A stretch of 64,000 nt of DNA from an uncultured Sphingomonadaceae bacterium (GTDB lineage Bacteria; Pseudomonadota; Alphaproteobacteria; Sphingomonadales; Sphingomonadaceae), in contig CAIQHF010000014.1 of NCBI GenBank assembly GCA_903871605.1, forward strand, positions 36,917 through 100,916. Direction: 5' to 3'. Made by a program: the position numbers and the translations under genes. Below, in pieces: positions 9,101 through 19,199 of this stretch. Position 1 is the stretch's first letter, and each line of letters begins with the position of its first letter. Below the pieces are notes generated by a model. It was not told where the DNA came from, did no database searches, and saw only the letters and a list, made by a program, of their open reading frames with translations.

Positions 9101-10687
9101 ATGCTCTTCTTCACGTGGCCCTTCGCTGCCTTTTTCGCGATCTTCTACCCGATCTATCTGATCAGCAGGCGCCGCGTCGTATCGCGGAATCTGGTGCTGA
9201 TCGTCGCCAGCTATTTCTTCTACGGCTGGTGGAACATCCATTTCCTGGCGCTGCTCGCCTTCACCACGGGGCTCGATTACCTGACCGCGCTCGGCGCCGC
9301 GGGGCGGCGGCCGCACCGTGGGCAACTGGCCAAAAGCTGCGGCTTCCTGGCGCTCGTCTCGGCGATCGGCTTCGCGCTCAACCACGGCCGCGAGGCCGAA
9401 CTTCTGCTGTTGCCGCCGCTGGCCGCCTGCCTTCTCTATACAGCCGCGGTGATGCTGCTCGGGCTGATCACGGACGATGCGCGACGGGCGCGATCGTGGA
9501 TGCAGCTTTCGATCGTCGTCAATCTCGCAGTCTTGGCATTCTTCAAATATTTCAACTTCTTCGGGACGTCGCTCGATCAGGCCTTCTCGTCGATCGGGCT
9601 GCCGCTCGGCTTCGTCGCACTGCACATCATCCTGCCGCTGGGAATCTCCTTCCACACCTTCCAGTCGATCGGCCGGACGATCGACACCTATCGCGGCAAG
9701 CTCGAGCCATCGACGGGCTTCATCGAGTTCGCCGCCTTCCTCTCCTATTTCCCGCAGATCCTCGCCGGCCCGATCGAACGCGCCGGGCATATGCTCCCGC
9801 AATTCCGTTCGATCGCGCCGATCTACCGGAGTGAGGTGAAGGCGGGGGCCATGCTGTTCCTGTGGGGGCTCAACAAGAAGATCGTCGTGGCGGACAATCT
9901 CGCCGCGATCGCCAACCCGATCTTCGCGCACCCCGGCCGCGCCACCTCGGGCGAGCTCGCCGTCGCGCTGCTCTCATTCACCTTCCAGATCTATTGCGAC
10001 TTTTCGGGCTATACCGACATGGCGCGCGGGCTCGCCAAGATCATGGGGTTCGATCTCAGGCTCAATTTCAACCTGCCCTATTTCGCGCGGACGCCGTCGG
10101 AATTCTGGCGACGCTGGCACATAAGCCTCTCCGAATGGCTGCGCGACTATCTCTATATCAGCCTCGGCGGCAATCGCGGCACGACCGCGATGGTGTGCCG
10201 CAACCTGATGCTGACGATGCTGCTCGGTGGGCTGTGGCACGGCGCGGCGTGGACCTTCGTAATGTGGGGTTTCCTCCACGGCGCGATCCAGATCGTCTAC
10301 CGGCTGCTTGGCATCGACGAACGGCTCAAGCGCGCCGACGACGGCAGCCTTGCGGGCACCGCGACCAACCTGCTGGCCTGGGCGCTGTTCATGCCGCTGG
10401 TGTGCATCACCTGGGCCTATTTCCGCGCCGACTCGATGGCGCAGGCGGATCAGATGCTGCTTGGCATCGCCCGCTTCCACGCGATGACGACGGGCGCCTG
10501 GTCGTCCTGGGCCTTCTACGCGCTGCCGCTGTTCCTGATCGAGTGCGGCTTCCGCTTCGCGCCGCTGCGCGACGCCTATCTCCGCGCGCCGTTCATCGTC
10601 CACTACACCGCGGTGATCGCCTTGCTCTATTCGGTGATTGTGCTGACCTCGGCGACGGGGCAGGCATTCATCTACTTCAATTTCTAG
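9101..10687 (+). CDS. MBOAT O-acyltransferase, AlgI-like
   Basis: LPLGISFHTFQSIGRTIDTYRG, QIYCDFSGYTDMARGLAKIMGFDLRLNFNLPY, SLSEWLRDYLYISLGGNR, LLGGLWHGAAWTFVMWG. Confidence 0.95.
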   Translation: MLFFTWPFAAFFAIFYPIYLISRRRVVSRNLVLIVASYFFYGWWNIHFLALLAFTTGLDYLTALGAAGRRPHRGQLAKSCGFLALVSAIGFALNHGREAELLLLPPLAACLLYTAAVMLLGLITDDARRARSWMQLSIVVNLAVLAFFKYFNFFGTSLDQAFSSIGLPLGFVALHIILPLGISFHTFQSIGRTIDTYRGKLEPSTGFIEFAAFLSYFPQILAGPIERAGHMLPQFRSIAPIYRSEVKAGAMLFLWGLNKKIVVADNLAAIANPIFAHPGRATSGELAVALLSFTFQIYCDFSGYTDMARGLAKIMGFDLRLNFNLPYFARTPSEFWRRWHISLSEWLRDYLYISLGGNRGTTAMVCRNLMLTMLLGGLWHGAAWTFVMWGFLHGAIQIVYRLLGIDERLKRADDGSLAGTATNLLAWALFMPLVCITWAYFRADSMAQADQMLLGIARFHAMTTGAWSSWAFYALPLFLIECGFRFAPLRDAYLRAPFIVHYTAVIALLYSVIVLTSATGQAFIYFNF

Positions 10688-10694
10688 GGACGCC

Positions 10695-11786
10695 ATGCCG
10701 CTGGCCACGCTCATCCTGCGCAAGATCGCGATCGGGCTGCTGCTGCTGCTGTGGACGCTCCTGTTCGGCGAGATCTTCCTGCGGCTGATCGATCCGCAGG
10801 CGCTGATGCCGCGCTACGTCACCGGGACGCCCTATGGCATTCGCGGCAATGTGCCGGGCGCGGTCTATCATCACTATACGCCCGACGTGACCGTCGAATA
10901 TCGCATCAACCGCCAGGGCATGCGCGACGATCGCAGCTTCGCCGAGGCCAAGCCCGCAGGCACGTGCCGGATCGCGATGCTCGGCGATTCCTACTTCGTC
11001 GGCTATGAGCTCGATCTGCGCGATACGCTTGCGCACCGGATCGAGGCGCAGCTGCGCGCCGACGGGCACAAGGTCGAGGTGCTCAACTTCGGCGTGTCGG
11101 GCTTCGGCACCGCGGAGAATCTGATCGCCTATCAGTCGATCGCGCGGCGCTTCCATCCCGATCTGGTGCTGATGCAGTGGCAGGTGACCGACTATGACGA
11201 CAATGTGCGATCGGCGCTTTACAGGCTCGATCACGGGCGTCTCGAGCGCGCCAACGCGGCGTTCCTGCCGGGGGTCGCGACGCAGGACTGGCTGATGCGA
11301 TCGGCGCTCTACCGGCTGGTCGCCGATCACAGCCATCTCTACAATTTCGCGCGCGAGCAGGTCGGCTGGCGCAGCAAGCAGCTGCTCGGCTTCCTGCGCA
11401 AGCGTGCGACGGGGCCGGCCGAGAACGAGGTCGATCAGGACACCTATGCGATCAACCAGGCCGAGGTCGATCTGGCGGCCGCGCTGCTCCGCGAGGCGCA
11501 GAGCGAGCTCCGGCGCGACGGCGCGGAGATGCTGGTGGTCGATATCCCCAACCGGACGCCGGACCGCGTGTTCAGCTCGTCCTACGACCTGATGCCGGCG
11601 GCGCTCAAGCAGACGCTGCCGCCGGTCGACGCGCTGCCGGCGTTCCGCGACGCGGCGCGCGCGCCCGGCGCGCGGCTGTTCTTCCCGCACGGCGCGCGGC
11701 ACCTGACTCCGCTCGGCGCGGGGCTGCTCGCCGACGAGACGGTGCGGCGGATCGAGGCATCGGGTGATCTGGGGCGGTGTGGATGA
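10695..11786 (+). CDS. SGNH/GDSL hydrolase-like protein, probable partner of the MBOAT
   Basis: TM anchor; CRIAMLGDSYFVGYELD block I; FGVSGFGTAENLIAY; FFPHGARHLTPLGAGLLADE; 7 nt downstream of the MBOAT gene. Confidence 0.8.
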   Translation: MPLATLILRKIAIGLLLLLWTLLFGEIFLRLIDPQALMPRYVTGTPYGIRGNVPGAVYHHYTPDVTVEYRINRQGMRDDRSFAEAKPAGTCRIAMLGDSYFVGYELDLRDTLAHRIEAQLRADGHKVEVLNFGVSGFGTAENLIAYQSIARRFHPDLVLMQWQVTDYDDNVRSALYRLDHGRLERANAAFLPGVATQDWLMRSALYRLVADHSHLYNFAREQVGWRSKQLLGFLRKRATGPAENEVDQDTYAINQAEVDLAAALLREAQSELRRDGAEMLVVDIPNRTPDRVFSSSYDLMPAALKQTLPPVDALPAFRDAARAPGARLFFPHGARHLTPLGAGLLADETVRRIEASGDLGRCG

Positions 11787-11839
11787 CGTGCGATGATGAT
11801 CGATCAGGCGGGGCTTATGTGAACGAGGGAAACGGTCCA

Positions 11840-12973
11840 ATGAAAACCACCGATATGCGTTTTCGTCGGGCCGACCCCTCCCGGCCCCGCCGAACCGATC
11901 CGTTCGCGAACAACTTCAATCTATTGAGACTGCTTGCCGCCACGCTTGTCATCGTCTCGCACGCCTACAATCTTGGCAGCGCCACTCAGCCGCTGGATCC
12001 GCTCGAGCGGCTTTTGGGATCGAATCGATCATTGGGGTGGGCCGGCGTCGGCATCTTCTTCACGATGAGCGGATATCTCATCGAGGGGTCCATATCGCGA
12101 TCGGCGAGCCTTGCGAGTTTCGCCATCGGTCGATTTCTCAGAATATTTCCCGGCCTGGTCGTATGCATCCTGCTGTCGACGGCTATTCTCGGCTTGTTCG
12201 TTTCGACGATGCCATTTTCAGAGTTCATCTCAAACCGACAGACGATCAGGTTCTTGCTGGGAAATATGACTCTCTTGTCGGTGAACTATCAATTGCCAAG
12301 CGTGTTCTCCCAAAATCCCGCATCGTCTGCGGTAAATGGTTCGCTTTGGACCATGCCGTTCGAGATATCCTGCTACATCGTGCTGGGTATCGCCTGGGGT
12401 GTCGGCCTAATGAAAGATCGGCGGCGAACGGCGATTTCGCTGTCTGCACTGTTCGTCGCCATCATAGGTTTCACGGTTGTTGCGCCACGGCTTGGAGATT
12501 CGGCGTCAATCGCCAGATTTGGTGTGATGAGCCGTCTTGCAATGTGCTTTCTGGTAGGAGTGGCGTGCTCCGCGGCAAAAGACGTTGTCAGAATCCGTCT
12601 CTATCACGTTCTCGGTGTCGTTGTGGCAGGGTTGGGAGCGGTAGTGCTAGACAAGACGCTGATCGACTTGGCGCTGTCGGTCGTGTTCGGAATTCTGACA
12701 TTATGGGTCGCGTTCGTACGCCATCCGTTTCTCAAGCTGGTTGAGCGAATGCCGGATTATTCCTATGGAATATATATCTATGGCTTTACCGTACAGCAGC
12801 TTATCCTTTCTCAATATCCACAGCTTCCGACTGGAATTCATGTTTTCGTCGCGTTCCTGCTCGTTTTGATCCCGGCAGGCCTCTCGTGGCACCTGATCGA
12901 AAAACCCGCGCTTCGGCTCAAGCCGAAAAGATCGCTCAGCACGTCCGCGCCGAACGTCAACCCGCTCGCCTGA
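11840..12973 (+). CDS. Acyltransferase-3 (OafA-like) membrane protein
   Basis: NNFNLLRLLAATLVIVSHAYNL, GWAGVGIFFTMSGYLI, polytopic; start trimmed to ATG 11840. Confidence 0.88.
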   Translation: MKTTDMRFRRADPSRPRRTDPFANNFNLLRLLAATLVIVSHAYNLGSATQPLDPLERLLGSNRSLGWAGVGIFFTMSGYLIEGSISRSASLASFAIGRFLRIFPGLVVCILLSTAILGLFVSTMPFSEFISNRQTIRFLLGNMTLLSVNYQLPSVFSQNPASSAVNGSLWTMPFEISCYIVLGIAWGVGLMKDRRRTAISLSALFVAIIGFTVVAPRLGDSASIARFGVMSRLAMCFLVGVACSAAKDVVRIRLYHVLGVVVAGLGAVVLDKTLIDLALSVVFGILTLWVAFVRHPFLKLVERMPDYSYGIYIYGFTVQQLILSQYPQLPTGIHVFVAFLLVLIPAGLSWHLIEKPALRLKPKRSLSTSAPNVNPLA

Positions 12974-13094
12974 GCGGTCGTGGTTTCCTCACCGTCGTCG
13001 TCGCGGGTTCGGCATCCTGCGCAACGAACCGGCGCCGTGCGTGCGTCGGCGGACCCCACGAAATGGCTTTCGGCATGATGGTTGATCGCCTAGG

Positions 13095-14498
13095 GTGCAT
13101 CGGATTTCTTGGAGCGAATGCGTGAACCAGCTCGGACCAACTCTTCGTGCGGGTCAAACGGCGTCCGCATTCGCAGCGCGCACCTCGAGAAGCAGCCACA
13201 CGTCGCCGCTCATTTTGAGTTTTCTCATCGCGATTTGCCTTCCGCCGACGATTGCGACCTATGCTGGCCCGCTGCTGATTACGCCATATCGCCTCTACAT
13301 GATCGTCCTGCTGCCCTATCTGCTCTTCAGACTATTCGCCGATCGAACATTGAGAGCGGGGCCGGCCGACCTGCTGGTCATGTTCTACGGCGGTTGGACG
13401 GCGTTCTGCCTGCTGCGAAACCTTCCAACGGCAGGCGTTCAGCGCGCGGGCCAGACATTGCTTGAGACCGTCGGCGCCTATCTGCTCGCGCGCGTTGCTA
13501 TTCGTTCGATGGCGGACCTGTTTTACCTTGTTAAGCTTCTATTTGCGATAAGCATGATCGCGTTCGCCCTATGTATTCCGGAGGCTATTACGTACAAGAA
13601 ATTTGTGCTTGACTGGACTTCGGACATCACTGGCATGCCCTACGTCACATATTTCGCCGGTACCGACATTCGTATGGGATTGCGGCGCCCCCAGGCGTTT
13701 TTTGCTAGCCCGATTCTCTATGGGCTGTTCTGCGCAAGCGCGATTTCGCTGATTTGGTACGCAACCAGGTCAACGACGATCCGCTTGGTCAAGACAGCTT
13801 TGCTGGCAGCGGCCGCCTTTCTAGCACTGTCATCGGGCCCGCTACTGGCCGTCAACGTCCAGATTCTCATGATAATCGGAGAACGCCTGACTAGGAACGT
13901 CAAGCAGAGATCCGCTATCGCGATATTGATAACGGTGATCTTGACGGTCCTGCTGGATCTTACGACCAATTCCGGGGTGACTGGGATCATCGTGAATCAT
14001 TTGACGTTTAATTCCGACTCGGCGTTCAACAGGATTCTCATTTGGCAGTGGGGCACGTACAATATCATGCTCCATCCGTTTCTTGGTCTCGACCCGGATA
14101 ATTGGATCAGGCCATCTTATATGAAGCCGTCCTGCGACGATTTTTGGATTGCAATTACGATGACGGGTGGCCTGCCTTGTCTGGCATTCCTGGTCGGGAG
14201 CATGGGTATCTGGCTTTGGAAAATCGGACATCTGAGCGTTAGCAATCTGCCAAAATATTACGCAGACTTTCGCAGAGGATGGCTTTTTTCGTTTCTGGCT
14301 TTTGCGTTTACAGGATTTTCCGTTTTCTTTTTTGGGGCGCTGCAGCCGTTCTTTTTCTTCACTTTAGGAAGCGCGGGAGCGCTGGTGGTGGTGTATGAGC
14401 GCGAAGCGGCCAAGGCAGGGCCGGCGGTTTCGCGAAGGTCCGTTAAACCCAATTCGCCAGGCAGGCTGTATCAGGTCCGCCCAGTCACGAACCTCTAG
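13095..14498 (+). CDS. Second O-antigen polymerase/ligase-like multi-TM protein (start uncertain, possibly GTG 13122)
   Basis: Polytopic, RRPQAFFASPILYGLFCA, NRILIWQWGTYNIMLHPFLGLD. Confidence 0.75.
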   Translation: MHRISWSECVNQLGPTLRAGQTASAFAARTSRSSHTSPLILSFLIAICLPPTIATYAGPLLITPYRLYMIVLLPYLLFRLFADRTLRAGPADLLVMFYGGWTAFCLLRNLPTAGVQRAGQTLLETVGAYLLARVAIRSMADLFYLVKLLFAISMIAFALCIPEAITYKKFVLDWTSDITGMPYVTYFAGTDIRMGLRRPQAFFASPILYGLFCASAISLIWYATRSTTIRLVKTALLAAAAFLALSSGPLLAVNVQILMIIGERLTRNVKQRSAIAILITVILTVLLDLTTNSGVTGIIVNHLTFNSDSAFNRILIWQWGTYNIMLHPFLGLDPDNWIRPSYMKPSCDDFWIAITMTGGLPCLAFLVGSMGIWLWKIGHLSVSNLPKYYADFRRGWLFSFLAFAFTGFSVFFFGALQPFFFFTLGSAGALVVVYEREAAKAGPAVSRRSVKPNSPGRLYQVRPVTNL

Positions 14499-14522
14499 AC
14501 GTCATGGTCAATCTGGGCGTGG

Positions 14523-15608
14523 GTGATCTGCATGAACTTTAATCGGCCATTGCACGGGTTGCGCGGAGTCGCGTCGCTCATGGTGTTCTTTGCGCATGTC
14601 ACATTCGGTTATTTTCATCACTTCTATGACGGAAATGCCAGTTTGGCAAAGTTCGCTCGATACTTTGCCAACTTTGGAACCTTTGGGGTCGAGCTCTTTT
14701 TTGTAATCAGTGGTTTCGTCATAATTCCGAGTTGCATTAAATATAGCCCTCGTGAATTCGCCGGCCGGCGATTCTGGCGTCTCTATCCGCTGTTCGCGAT
14801 GTTCACGATATTCTATTTTATCATGAATCACTTTCTTCCGCAGGATCCGGGAAGGGAGCATCTATCCTTTTTGCTCTCGAACCTCATGTTCATGGATCTG
14901 TTTTTGGGCACGACCCCGCTTACTCCGAATGCCTGGTCGATCACCTTCGAAATATGGTATTATGCGGCGTCCTATCTCCTGATTTATGCACTTATACGCC
15001 GCGCAGATCGGTTCAATCCCATTGTCGCGGTGCTCGGCATAGCCTTCGCGTGCTTTATGATCGCAGCATATGACATTACCGCCTATTTTGTCGGCGGCGC
15101 GTTTCTCTACTATATAAATCGGACTTTCCTGAAAGGCGAGTTCACTTTCGCCAACAAGACCATTGTGACGGCCTTTGCCCTAATGGCGGTCGGAGTGTTG
15201 GCGACCATATGGAACATCGTTCCGCCCAAAACCTATTTCGAGGTGCCCGGGCTTCAGTTGATCAGTTTTCTGTCCCTGGTTGCGACGTTGCTCCTTGTCT
15301 TGTTGCTGATGCACGAGGATAACCTGTTTTCGCGCTTGCTGGTCAGCAAGACGTTGCGCTTCTTCGGCACGATCAGCTATTCGCTCTACCTGACGCACCC
15401 CTATACCTACATCCTCGTGCGGCAGATCGGCTACAAGCTGAGGCTCGGCTCGCATCCTTGGGAAGCGACGCTGCCGCTCTACCTTCTCGCAAACGTCTGT
15501 CTCGCGGTCGGCGTCGCCTGGATCGTCCACAAGATCGTCGAGGTCGGGCCGTATCGCCTGATCTATGACAGCCGCATCTATCGGCAGCCCGATACGCAGA
15601 TGAGCTGA
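14523..15608 (+). CDS. Acyltransferase-3 (OafA-like) membrane protein
   Basis: LHGLRGVASLMVFFAHVTFGY, GTFGVELFFVISGFVI, RRFWRLYPLF, AWSITFEIWYYAASYL. Confidence 0.9.
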   Translation: MICMNFNRPLHGLRGVASLMVFFAHVTFGYFHHFYDGNASLAKFARYFANFGTFGVELFFVISGFVIIPSCIKYSPREFAGRRFWRLYPLFAMFTIFYFIMNHFLPQDPGREHLSFLLSNLMFMDLFLGTTPLTPNAWSITFEIWYYAASYLLIYALIRRADRFNPIVAVLGIAFACFMIAAYDITAYFVGGAFLYYINRTFLKGEFTFANKTIVTAFALMAVGVLATIWNIVPPKTYFEVPGLQLISFLSLVATLLLVLLLMHEDNLFSRLLVSKTLRFFGTISYSLYLTHPYTYILVRQIGYKLRLGSHPWEATLPLYLLANVCLAVGVAWIVHKIVEVGPYRLIYDSRIYRQPDTQMS

Positions 15609-15675
15609 ACGGTCCGGTAACCGAGCGCGTGCCGGATGCGCCGGCACGGTGTCGCGGCCGCTACCCGATGCGGGA

Positions 15676-16542
15676 TCACCCTGCGCGGAGCAGCCGGAGG
15701 CTTTCGACGAAGCGGAAGTAGCGCAGGCGGAACAGGATCGCCGAGGCGTCGATCCGCGAACCCACGCCGCCGATGCGATCGGATCGCCAGACCTGGACGA
15801 GGTGGGGAAGGGGCGAGGCGAGCACCGCGAGGGCGCGGAGCAGCCACCGCGTGCGGGCGAAGCGGCGGCGGGCGTTGAGCAAATAGGTTTCGCGCGTCGT
15901 TCGCCGCCATTTGCGAACCAGATCGGGCCACGTCGCACGCGCCGGATGCTCGACCTTCACGTCCGCGCCATAGACCAGCGAAAGGCCCATTTCCCGGGCA
16001 CGGAAGCACCAGTCCATATCCTCGGCGACGACCGCGCTGAACCCGCCGACCCGATCGAAATCGGCCCGGCGCGCAAACATGTTGGCGGTGACCGCGAAAT
16101 GCTGCCGCTCGACATAATCGCGCGTCCGGAACGCGAAGACCATCTCGAAGGCCTCGACCGCATTGGGCGCGCCCGGCGTGGCGCAGAACACGCTCACCGC
16201 GCCGCCGACGATGTCGCCGCGTGCAAGCGCCGCGACGCCGCGTTCGAGCCAGTCCTGCGCCGGCACGCAATCGGAGTCGATGAAGGCGAGCAACTCGCCG
16301 TGCGACGCGGCGACGGCGGCGTTGCGCGCGGCGCCGGCGCCTTGCTCGGGTGCGGGGACGACATGGGCGCGATCACCCGCACAGTCGCGAACCGCATCGA
16401 TGCCGCACCGCGAATTATTGTCGGCGACGATCACTTCATAATCGCCGGGCCGGAGCGTCTGCCGCTCGAGCAGCGCCAGGCAGCGGCCGAGATTGGCAAG
16501 GTCGTCATAATGCGGGATGATGATCGAGACGACAGGCAACAT
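15676..16542 (-). CDS. Glycosyltransferase family 2
   Basis: VSIIIPHYDDLANLGRCLALLERQTL, EVIVADNNS, GELLAFIDSDCVPAQDW. Confidence 0.92.
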   Translation of the reverse strand: MLPVVSIIIPHYDDLANLGRCLALLERQTLRPGDYEVIVADNNSRCGIDAVRDCAGDRAHVVPAPEQGAGAARNAAVAASHGELLAFIDSDCVPAQDWLERGVAALARGDIVGGAVSVFCATPGAPNAVEAFEMVFAFRTRDYVERQHFAVTANMFARRADFDRVGGFSAVVAEDMDWCFRAREMGLSLVYGADVKVEHPARATWPDLVRKWRRTTRETYLLNARRRFARTRWLLRALAVLASPLPHLVQVWRSDRIGGVGSRIDASAILFRLRYFRFVESLRLLRAG

Positions 16543-16775
16543 ATGTCCTCACAGGCGGATGGGCATCGCGCGGCGGCGCTCGGCGAACCCTGCCATCGAC
16601 CTGCAACCCGGACGATTCATGCGGCCTTTTATTCGCATCCGCAATATGCCAATGCTGGCGGCATCGTCGGCCCATGGGGAAAGCGGCCCGATCGGTCGTC
16701 ATGGGCGTTGCGCGTAGGATCTACTGGGCTGGACGGCGGGTGGCCTGGCGCCTCCCGCGTGGATCGAGAGGTTGA

Positions 16776-17975
16776 ATGACGGCCGCATCCGACGAGCTTC
16801 ACATTGGTCTGTTGTGGCACAGTTTCCGTTCCGAAAATCTGGGCGTCGGTGCGCTTACCGTGGCCAACATCAACCTCATCGCCGGCGCCGTCGCGAAAAC
16901 CGGGCGTCGGCCCGTCTTTCACGTGCTCGGCGTGCAGGGCAATGTCGATTACAGCGCCGAGACGGCGTTCCGCAACGATTTCACCAACATCGGCTTCAAA
17001 GCGCTACTCAATCCGCGCTCGTCGCTGCACCGGACGATGCGGCGCTGCGCGGTCTTCTTCGATATCGGCGCGGGCGACAGCTTCTCCGACATTTATGGAT
17101 GGAAGCGGTTCAGCCTCGTGCTCGCGTCCAAATTCGCGGCGGTGCATAGTGGCGGACCGCTGATCTTCAGCCCGCAGACGATCGGCCCGTTCGCGAGCCG
17201 GCGCGCGCGCTTGCTGGCCGCGCGGGCGGTGCGATTGGCGGAGCGCATCTTCGCCCGGGACGCGCAGTCTCTGGCGGTGCTGGCCGAACTGGGCGTCGCC
17301 GAACGATCCGAACTGACCACCGATGTCGCCTTCGCGCTTCCCTATGCACGAAGCGAAGCCGAACGCGATGCGGGAGAGCGGATCAGGATCGGGCTGAACG
17401 TCTCCGCTCTGCTGTTCCGACGCGACATCGCCGCCGACGACAAGATCAAGCTCGCGCTGGACTATCCTTCGCTGATCGAGCGCATCCTGACGCAGCTATC
17501 GCGCGATCCGCGGGTCGAACTGCACCTCGTCCCCCACGTCCTTGCCGAACACACCGAATATGAAGACGACTATGCGCTCGCGTTGACGCTGCAGCGCGCT
17601 CATCCGGCGCTGATCGTGGCGCCGCGGTTTGCGGGGCCGTCCGCCGCCAAGACTTATATCGCAGCGCTCGACTTCTTTATCGGTAGCCGGATGCATGCGA
17701 CGATCGCCGCCATCTCGTCCGGAACAGCGGTGCTGCCGCTGGGCTATAGCCGCAAGTTCACCGGCCTGTTCGGATCGTTGCACTATAACTGGACCGCCGA
17801 CCTCACCGCGCTCAGCGAAGATGCCGTGATGGCAAAGCTCGATGCGGCGATGGCCGACTTGGCGCAGGTCACGGCGGACGCGCTCGCAGCGACGGAGCGC
17901 GCGCAGCAGAAACTGTCGGTCTATACCGCGTATCTCGACAGGCTGATCGCGACCCTGTCCACAAACGATGCGTGA
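16776..17975 (+). CDS. Polysaccharide pyruvyltransferase family protein
   Basis: RSENLGVGALTVANI, FFDIGAGDSFSDIYG, IFSPQTIGPF, FFIGSRMHATIAAISSGTAVLPLGYSRKFTGLF. Confidence 0.9.
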   Translation: MTAASDELHIGLLWHSFRSENLGVGALTVANINLIAGAVAKTGRRPVFHVLGVQGNVDYSAETAFRNDFTNIGFKALLNPRSSLHRTMRRCAVFFDIGAGDSFSDIYGWKRFSLVLASKFAAVHSGGPLIFSPQTIGPFASRRARLLAARAVRLAERIFARDAQSLAVLAELGVAERSELTTDVAFALPYARSEAERDAGERIRIGLNVSALLFRRDIAADDKIKLALDYPSLIERILTQLSRDPRVELHLVPHVLAEHTEYEDDYALALTLQRAHPALIVAPRFAGPSAAKTYIAALDFFIGSRMHATIAAISSGTAVLPLGYSRKFTGLFGSLHYNWTADLTALSEDAVMAKLDAAMADLAQVTADALAATERAQQKLSVYTAYLDRLIATLSTNDA

Positions 17976-19197
17976 TATCGAATCGATCAAGACCGCTGGT
18001 CTCTGCCTGGGATGCGGCCTTTGCGCCGGCGTCGGCGACGAACGCGACTCCGCGATCGTCATGCAGGACACCCCCGCCGGTTACCGCCGCCCGCTTGCAC
18101 GCCGTGCCGTGCCTGCTGCACAGGCCTCGCTGATCGACGCGCTGTGTCCCGGGGTAAATATCGTGCACCGCGATCAGGAGGATGAAGCGCCCTATCATCC
18201 GTCATGGGGCCCCGTGCTCGAATCGCGTGAGGGCTGGTCAACCGACGATGCGTTGCGTCGCCAGGCGTCTTCAGGCGGCGCGCTGTCGTCGGTGTTGGTC
18301 CATCTGCTTGAGACGGGTGCGGTCGATTATGTCCTGCAGACGGGTGTTTCGGACGCATCGCCCTTGCGTAATGCGGTGGCGGTCAGCCGCGGCGCCCATG
18401 ACGTTTTTGTGCGCGCGGGATCTCGCTATGCGCCGAGTTCGCCGCTCGAGGATATTGCCAGCCGGCTCGCCGCCCCCGGACGCTTCGCCTTCGTTGGCAA
18501 GCCCTGCGACGTCGCGGGGCTGCGCGCGCTGGCGCGACATGATCCACGCGTGGCGGAGAAGGTTCCTTACATGCTCGCGTTCATGTGCGCGGGGGTCCCC
18601 AGCTATCGCGGCACCGACGCCGTCCTGAAGGCGATGGGGATCGACGAACCGGCGGCCGTCGTCGCATTCCGGTATCGCGGAGATGGCTGGCCCGGCTATG
18701 CGACGGCGACGCTAGCAGACGGCACCACGCGCACGATGGATTATAACAACAGCTGGGGCGGCATTCTCAATCGTCACCTCCAGTTCCGGTGCAAAATCTG
18801 CCCGGACGGCAGCGGTGAGTTTGCAGACATCACCTTCGCCGATGGCTGGATCTGCGACGAGCGCGGATACCCTCTGTTCGAGGAGCAGGACGGCCGGAGT
18901 CTCGTCCTGACGCGGACGCGCAAGGGCGAGGCGCTGCTGCGCGATGCGATCGACGCCGGACACATCGCGGTGAGGCCGACGTCCATCGATTCGATCCGGC
19001 AGATGCAGCCCTTCCAGACCCGGCGGAAAGGCTTCGTCCTGTCACGATTGGCGGCGATGCTCGCTGTCGGCCGGATGCCGCCGCGCTTCCGCAATCTTCG
19101 TCTCTTTCGCATGATGTGGACGTTGGGGCTGCGCGAGAATCTACGCAGCTATGTGGGTGCGCAGCGTCGGCTGCTCGCCAAGAGGCGGCAGGATTGA
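17968..19197 (+). CDS. Coenzyme F420 hydrogenase/dehydrogenase beta-subunit-like (FrhB/FdhB) protein
   Basis: GLCLGCGLCAG, ASSGGALSSVLVHLLE, FVGKPCDVAGLRAL, FRCKICPDGSGEFADITFADGW; overlaps preceding gene by 8 nt. Confidence 0.9.
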   Translation: MRDIESIKTAGLCLGCGLCAGVGDERDSAIVMQDTPAGYRRPLARRAVPAAQASLIDALCPGVNIVHRDQEDEAPYHPSWGPVLESREGWSTDDALRRQASSGGALSSVLVHLLETGAVDYVLQTGVSDASPLRNAVAVSRGAHDVFVRAGSRYAPSSPLEDIASRLAAPGRFAFVGKPCDVAGLRALARHDPRVAEKVPYMLAFMCAGVPSYRGTDAVLKAMGIDEPAAVVAFRYRGDGWPGYATATLADGTTRTMDYNNSWGGILNRHLQFRCKICPDGSGEFADITFADGWICDERGYPLFEEQDGRSLVLTRTRKGEALLRDAIDAGHIAVRPTSIDSIRQMQPFQTRRKGFVLSRLAAMLAVGRMPPRFRNLRLFRMMWTLGLRENLRSYVGAQRRLLAKRRQD

Positions 19198-19199
19198 CG

